56,869 nucleotides of DNA from Lachnospiraceae bacterium (GTDB lineage: Bacteria; Bacillota_A; Clostridia; Lachnospirales; Lachnospiraceae): positions 1 to 56,869 of the forward strand of contig JAIKXO010000279.1 of assembly GCA_024684065.1 (NCBI GenBank). Direction: 5' to 3'. Every line of letters starts with the position of its first letter. Positions within the stretch are counted from its first letter, which is position 1. Under the pieces are notes generated by a model. The model saw nothing but the letters and a program-made list of their open reading frames with translations. It did not search any database and was not told the origin of the DNA. Positions 54,482 to 56,869 of this stretch are shown here, piece by piece. Both the position numbers and the translations under genes were made by a program.

Positions 54482-55564
54482 ATGCCCAGATACAGTATCA
54501 GGAAAAACAGGATAAAAAGCGGATGCATGGAGGGCTTTGTCTACGATCAGACCGGAAGCCTTGCTGTTGACGGGAACTCGATGTATCACATACTCCTATT
54601 AAAAGGTATAGACAGCACGGTCTCGGGTGCCGGATGGGGCAGGTTTTCCTTTGGCGTCGCGGGCGGGGAAGACCTTATGTATGTCACCTATGCCCACGCC
54701 ATTGATAATACGGAGCAGGCTGAGCGTTTAAACCGCACGTTTACCGATCCGGATATTGCCGCGCCGGAAAAACTCTCCGCTCTGAAAAAAGCCGGCGCAA
54801 AGCGTTTTGTCAAAGCAAACGACTGCCTTTTGTACGAACTGAAGGGAAGATATCTTTTCATAGCGCTTGAAGCGCTGGGCGAGGGAAACCTTACCATCTC
54901 AAATATGGTGATAGACAGTATCGGTGACAATTTCATGCAGACCTTTCCCGAGGTATACCGGGAAAGGGGAAGTTTCTTTCACAGATATCTGTCGATCTTT
55001 TCGAGCATATACAATGATTTTCAGGGCAGGATCGATTCCATGTACAAAATCCTTGACGTGGATACCTGTTCAGAGGAGCAGCTGATCATCTACGGGGACT
55101 GGCTGGGTATTCATCTGAGAGAGGGTCTTTTGCCGATAGAAGCCATGAGGAAACTCGTTAAGGAAGGGTATGAGCTGAACCGTATGAAGGGTACAAAGGC
55201 CGCGATCGAGAGGGTGCTTGAGATAATCCTGGGGGAGAAGCCTGTCATAATAGAGCACAACCAGGTGAGGAAGGTAATGAAGGATGAAGAGTCCGATCTG
55301 CCGCCCCAGTTTGAGGTGCGCAGCTTATATGATGTAACGATACTGGTAAAATGCAACCTGACGGAGGAGTTAAGGCATCAGGTGGTTTTCCTGCTGGATC
55401 AGTTCAAGCCCGTAAGGACCAGGATATCCGTTTCCCAGATGGATGAGCGGCCTACCTCTGATTCCAACAGCTTCCTTGATGTCAATACCGTCCTTCCGGG
55501 AGCTGGAGCCGCGGTCAAGCTCGATGAAAACGCGTCGCTAAGCGGAGTGGTGGCGTTAAGATAG
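54482..55564 (+). CDS. gpI-like tail protein (P2 I family), CIS baseplate
   Basis: The 360-residue product has an unrecognised N-terminal region of about 150 residues (YDQTGSLAVDG). It is followed by the P2 gpI-like core: LPEVY-like FPEVYRERGSFFHRYLSIF, ILDVDTCSEEQLIIYGDWLG, LVKEGYELNRMKGTKAAIERVLEIILG. A short C-terminal beta part follows. gpI-type proteins link the baseplate wedge to fibres. ATG starts 2 bases after the stop of the previous gene. It is the last recognisable CIS gene, and no separate fibre gene follows. Confidence 0.82.
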   Translation: MPRYSIRKNRIKSGCMEGFVYDQTGSLAVDGNSMYHILLLKGIDSTVSGAGWGRFSFGVAGGEDLMYVTYAHAIDNTEQAERLNRTFTDPDIAAPEKLSALKKAGAKRFVKANDCLLYELKGRYLFIALEALGEGNLTISNMVIDSIGDNFMQTFPEVYRERGSFFHRYLSIFSSIYNDFQGRIDSMYKILDVDTCSEEQLIIYGDWLGIHLREGLLPIEAMRKLVKEGYELNRMKGTKAAIERVLEIILGEKPVIIEHNQVRKVMKDEESDLPPQFEVRSLYDVTILVKCNLTEELRHQVVFLLDQFKPVRTRISVSQMDERPTSDSNSFLDVNTVLPGAGAAVKLDENASLSGVVALR

Positions 55565-55593
55565 AGCTGTTTATAAATAATGACAGGATTACC

Positions 55594-55620
55594 GATCCGG
55601 GCGGTTTTACGGGCCGGATC
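55594..55620 (+). terminator. Weak candidate terminator after the CIS operon
   Basis: GATCCGG (55594-55600) pairs with CCGGATC (55614-55620) across a 13-base loop. It is followed by ATTAAAT rather than a clean T-run, so termination is uncertain. Confidence 0.3.
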
Positions 55621-55701
55621 ATTAAATCCATGTTTACCGGAACAGTTTGAAAAGACAGGACTGTTCGGCCCCAAAATTAAAAAGACAGAATTTTTGCTGT
55701 T

Positions 55702-56430
55702 ATGATCCTTTTCAGTGATGTAAGTAAAAAATATGAAGAAGCCCGTGTGCCGGTTTTCCATCGCTTTACCGAGAAGATAGAGGATGGGGAATTTGTTCTC
55801 GTTACGGGAAAAAGCGGGAGCGGGAAAAGCACGCTCATAAAGCTTCTGCTAAAGGAAATAGAACCGGATTCGGGTGATATAATGGTTGACGGGAGGCTGC
55901 TTTCGGGAATTAAAAATTCCGATGTCCCATACTATCGCCGCGGGATCGGCGTAGTGTTCCAGGATTTCAGGCTTTTTGAGGACTATACCGTCTTCGGGAA
56001 TTTAGAGCTTGTCCTGTCTCTTACCGGTGTAAAAAGCAGTGATACCGAGTTAAAGATCACTCATATCCTTAAGCTTCTCGGCATAGACAGGCTCCACAGG
56101 CGCTACCCGTCCGAGCTTTCGGGAGGAGAAAAGCAGAAGGTCTGCATGGCCAGGGCGCTTATCAATATGCCAAGGCTTCTGCTAGCGGACGAGCCTACGG
56201 GGAACTTAGATCCCGAGAGCTCGGAGGAGATAATAAAGCTTTTGGAGGTCGCCCACAGGCAGGGGATCACGGTTATAATGGCAACGCATGATATAGATAC
56301 CTGCGAGAGGCTGAATACGGCGGACCGCAGGATAGACCTTGATATAATAAATAAGGATTTACTGAGTAAATCCATGATTGCGGAAGAGTTCCAAAAAGAA
56401 GAATTTTCTGTTTCAAAGTTTTCTGATTGA
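55702..56430 (+). CDS. FtsE-like ABC transporter ATPase
   Basis: The 242-residue ATPase has Walker A GKSGSGKST, Q-loop GVVFQDFRLFEDYTV, signature LSGGEKQKV, Walker B LLLADEPTGNLDPES and the switch HD in ATHDIDT. The Q-loop RRGIGVVFQDFRLF strongly resembles FtsE, which works with FtsX to activate peptidoglycan hydrolases at the membrane. No FtsX-like permease is present in the window; the next gene encodes a different membrane protein. No clear ribosome binding site precedes the ATG (TTTTTGCTGTT), which is unusual here. It may or may not belong to the CIS locus. Confidence 0.85.
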   Translation: MILFSDVSKKYEEARVPVFHRFTEKIEDGEFVLVTGKSGSGKSTLIKLLLKEIEPDSGDIMVDGRLLSGIKNSDVPYYRRGIGVVFQDFRLFEDYTVFGNLELVLSLTGVKSSDTELKITHILKLLGIDRLHRRYPSELSGGEKQKVCMARALINMPRLLLADEPTGNLDPESSEEIIKLLEVAHRQGITVIMATHDIDTCERLNTADRRIDLDIINKDLLSKSMIAEEFQKEEFSVSKFSD

Positions 56431-56472
56431 AAGGTATTGCGGAATAATCGTTACTGAATTCAAAAAACTTTG
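56414..56472. repeat. Second copy of the CAAAGTTTT / AAAACTTTG inverted repeat
   Basis: CAAAGTTTT (56414-56422) overlaps the end of the ATPase gene. TTCAAAAAACTTTG (56459-56472) is identical to 39716-39729, and the right-hand parts of the two copies share further similarity. It lies just before the last gene. Confidence 0.55.
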
Positions 56473-56524
56473 CAGTCTCAATTATTTTTTTACAAAAATA
56501 ATTGTCAGGAGGTTTTAAGGGTTA

Positions 56525-56869
56525 ATGTCTCAGGTTCAGAAGATATTGATAGCGGGAGCATGCATTTTCTATGCCGCGACAATATATTGTTTTTTTCAGC
56601 AGGAAGCGCCGATCATCATCCTTTTCTTTCTGCTCCACAGTCTGTGCCTCATACTGTTCTGCTTCAGGACTTATTCGGAGGTAGGCGAGGATAAAGCGTC
56701 TATTGAAACCTGGCATCAGGATATAGGAATGGAGATGGCGGAAAAGAACAGGGAGCTCACGAAGTTTAAGGAGTCGATCGAAAAAAAGGACCGCGAAAGA
56801 AATGAAATGTCCGAAAGGATAGATGCGATGCAGCTTCAGGAAAACGAGCTGAGAGCGCAGATCGCAAGC
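56525..56869 (+). CDS. N-terminal part of a two-helix membrane protein with coiled coil, cut by the window edge
   Basis: An ATG at 56525, preceded by CAGGAGG 12 bases upstream, opens a frame that stays open to the window end (115 codons). The visible part has two membrane helices (ILIAGACIFYAATIYCFF and IIILFFLLHSLCLILFCF) followed by a charged coiled coil (MAEKNRELTKFKESIEKKD, QLQENELRAQI). It might be a sensor kinase or an envelope coiled-coil protein. It is not an FtsX-type permease. The product cannot be identified from this part. Confidence 0.7.
   Translation, partial: MSQVQKILIAGACIFYAATIYCFFQQEAPIIILFFLLHSLCLILFCFRTYSEVGEDKASIETWHQDIGMEMAEKNRELTKFKESIEKKDRERNEMSERIDAMQLQENELRAQIAS

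Noticed and set aside
23347..55564. Prophage or R-type tailocin
   Set aside because: There is no integrase, repressor, terminase, capsid, portal or lysis gene, and DUF4255, DUF4280, DUF6760-like and Pvc7-like genes are CIS markers.
23347..55564. Canonical type VI secretion system
   Set aside because: A single long sheath gene instead of TssB/TssC, and no TssJ, TssL, TssM, TssK or ClpV-like gene.

Overview
The window looks like a chromosomal segment of a low-to-mid GC, anaerobic Gram-positive bacterium, most probably Lachnospiraceae or a related Clostridia. The basis is the Firmicutes-type block rpmB / Asp23-Gls24 / FakA-like kinase / recG, a glycyl radical enzyme with its activase, strong AGGAGG-type ribosome binding sites, and a LytS-type kinase paired with a SARP-type response regulator. 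I see no tRNA, rRNA, CRISPR array, transposase, integrase or phage capsid/terminase gene.

Layout. (1) 1-5.4 kb: the end of an unknown charged protein; a lipoprotein fusing an L,D-transpeptidase-like domain to a VanX-type dipeptidase; then rpmB (minus) divergent from a gls24-like gene and a fakA-like gene. (2) 5.4-7.4 kb: recG on the minus strand. (3) 7.5-12.4 kb: a hairpin-rich leader followed by a glycyl radical dehydratase-like enzyme, its activating enzyme and a malic enzyme. (4) 12.6-16.8 kb: a membrane PP2C phosphatase, a condensation/acyltransferase-like protein, and a STAS domain fused to a catalytically dead, internally deleted relative of the transpeptidase domain. (5) 17-23.2 kb: a giant, low-complexity, membrane-anchored surface protein whose gene overlaps a SARP-type response regulator gene, which in turn overlaps a LytS-like kinase gene. 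(6) 23.3-55.6 kb: a contractile injection system (CIS) locus. (7) 55.7 kb to the end: an FtsE-like ATPase and the start of a membrane coiled-coil protein.

The CIS locus has two parts. The second part (37.4-55.6 kb) encodes the particle: sheath, tube, gp41-like and DUF6760-like small proteins, a second tube-like protein, a 1105-residue repeat protein that may be the tape measure, two tandem Pvc7-like proteins, a gpD-like hub, a gpV-like spike, gp25, two gpJ-like baseplate proteins and a gpI-like protein. A Pvc16-like cap (DUF4255) and a PAAR-like DUF4280 tip protein close the first part. The first part (23.3-35.4 kb) is the unusual one. Ahead of the cap gene it encodes a 612-residue CIS-associated protein, a membrane protein that looks like a pseudokinase, a multi-pass membrane protein with a degenerate class III cyclase-like domain, a membrane-anchored MORN-repeat protein, an exported TolC-like helical protein and a 1148-residue membrane-anchored repeat/coiled-coil protein. 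No AAA+ ATPase of the Pvc15 type, receptor-binding fibre or obvious toxin is visible.

My interpretation is that this is a CIS tied to the cell envelope of a monoderm bacterium through a dedicated membrane module, rather than a simple released particle. It may be controlled by the adjacent two-component system: a 16-nt sequence is identical in the promoter regions of the surface-protein/two-component operon and of the CIS operon. This interpretation is inference; the gene calls and the repeated motif are seen in the sequence.
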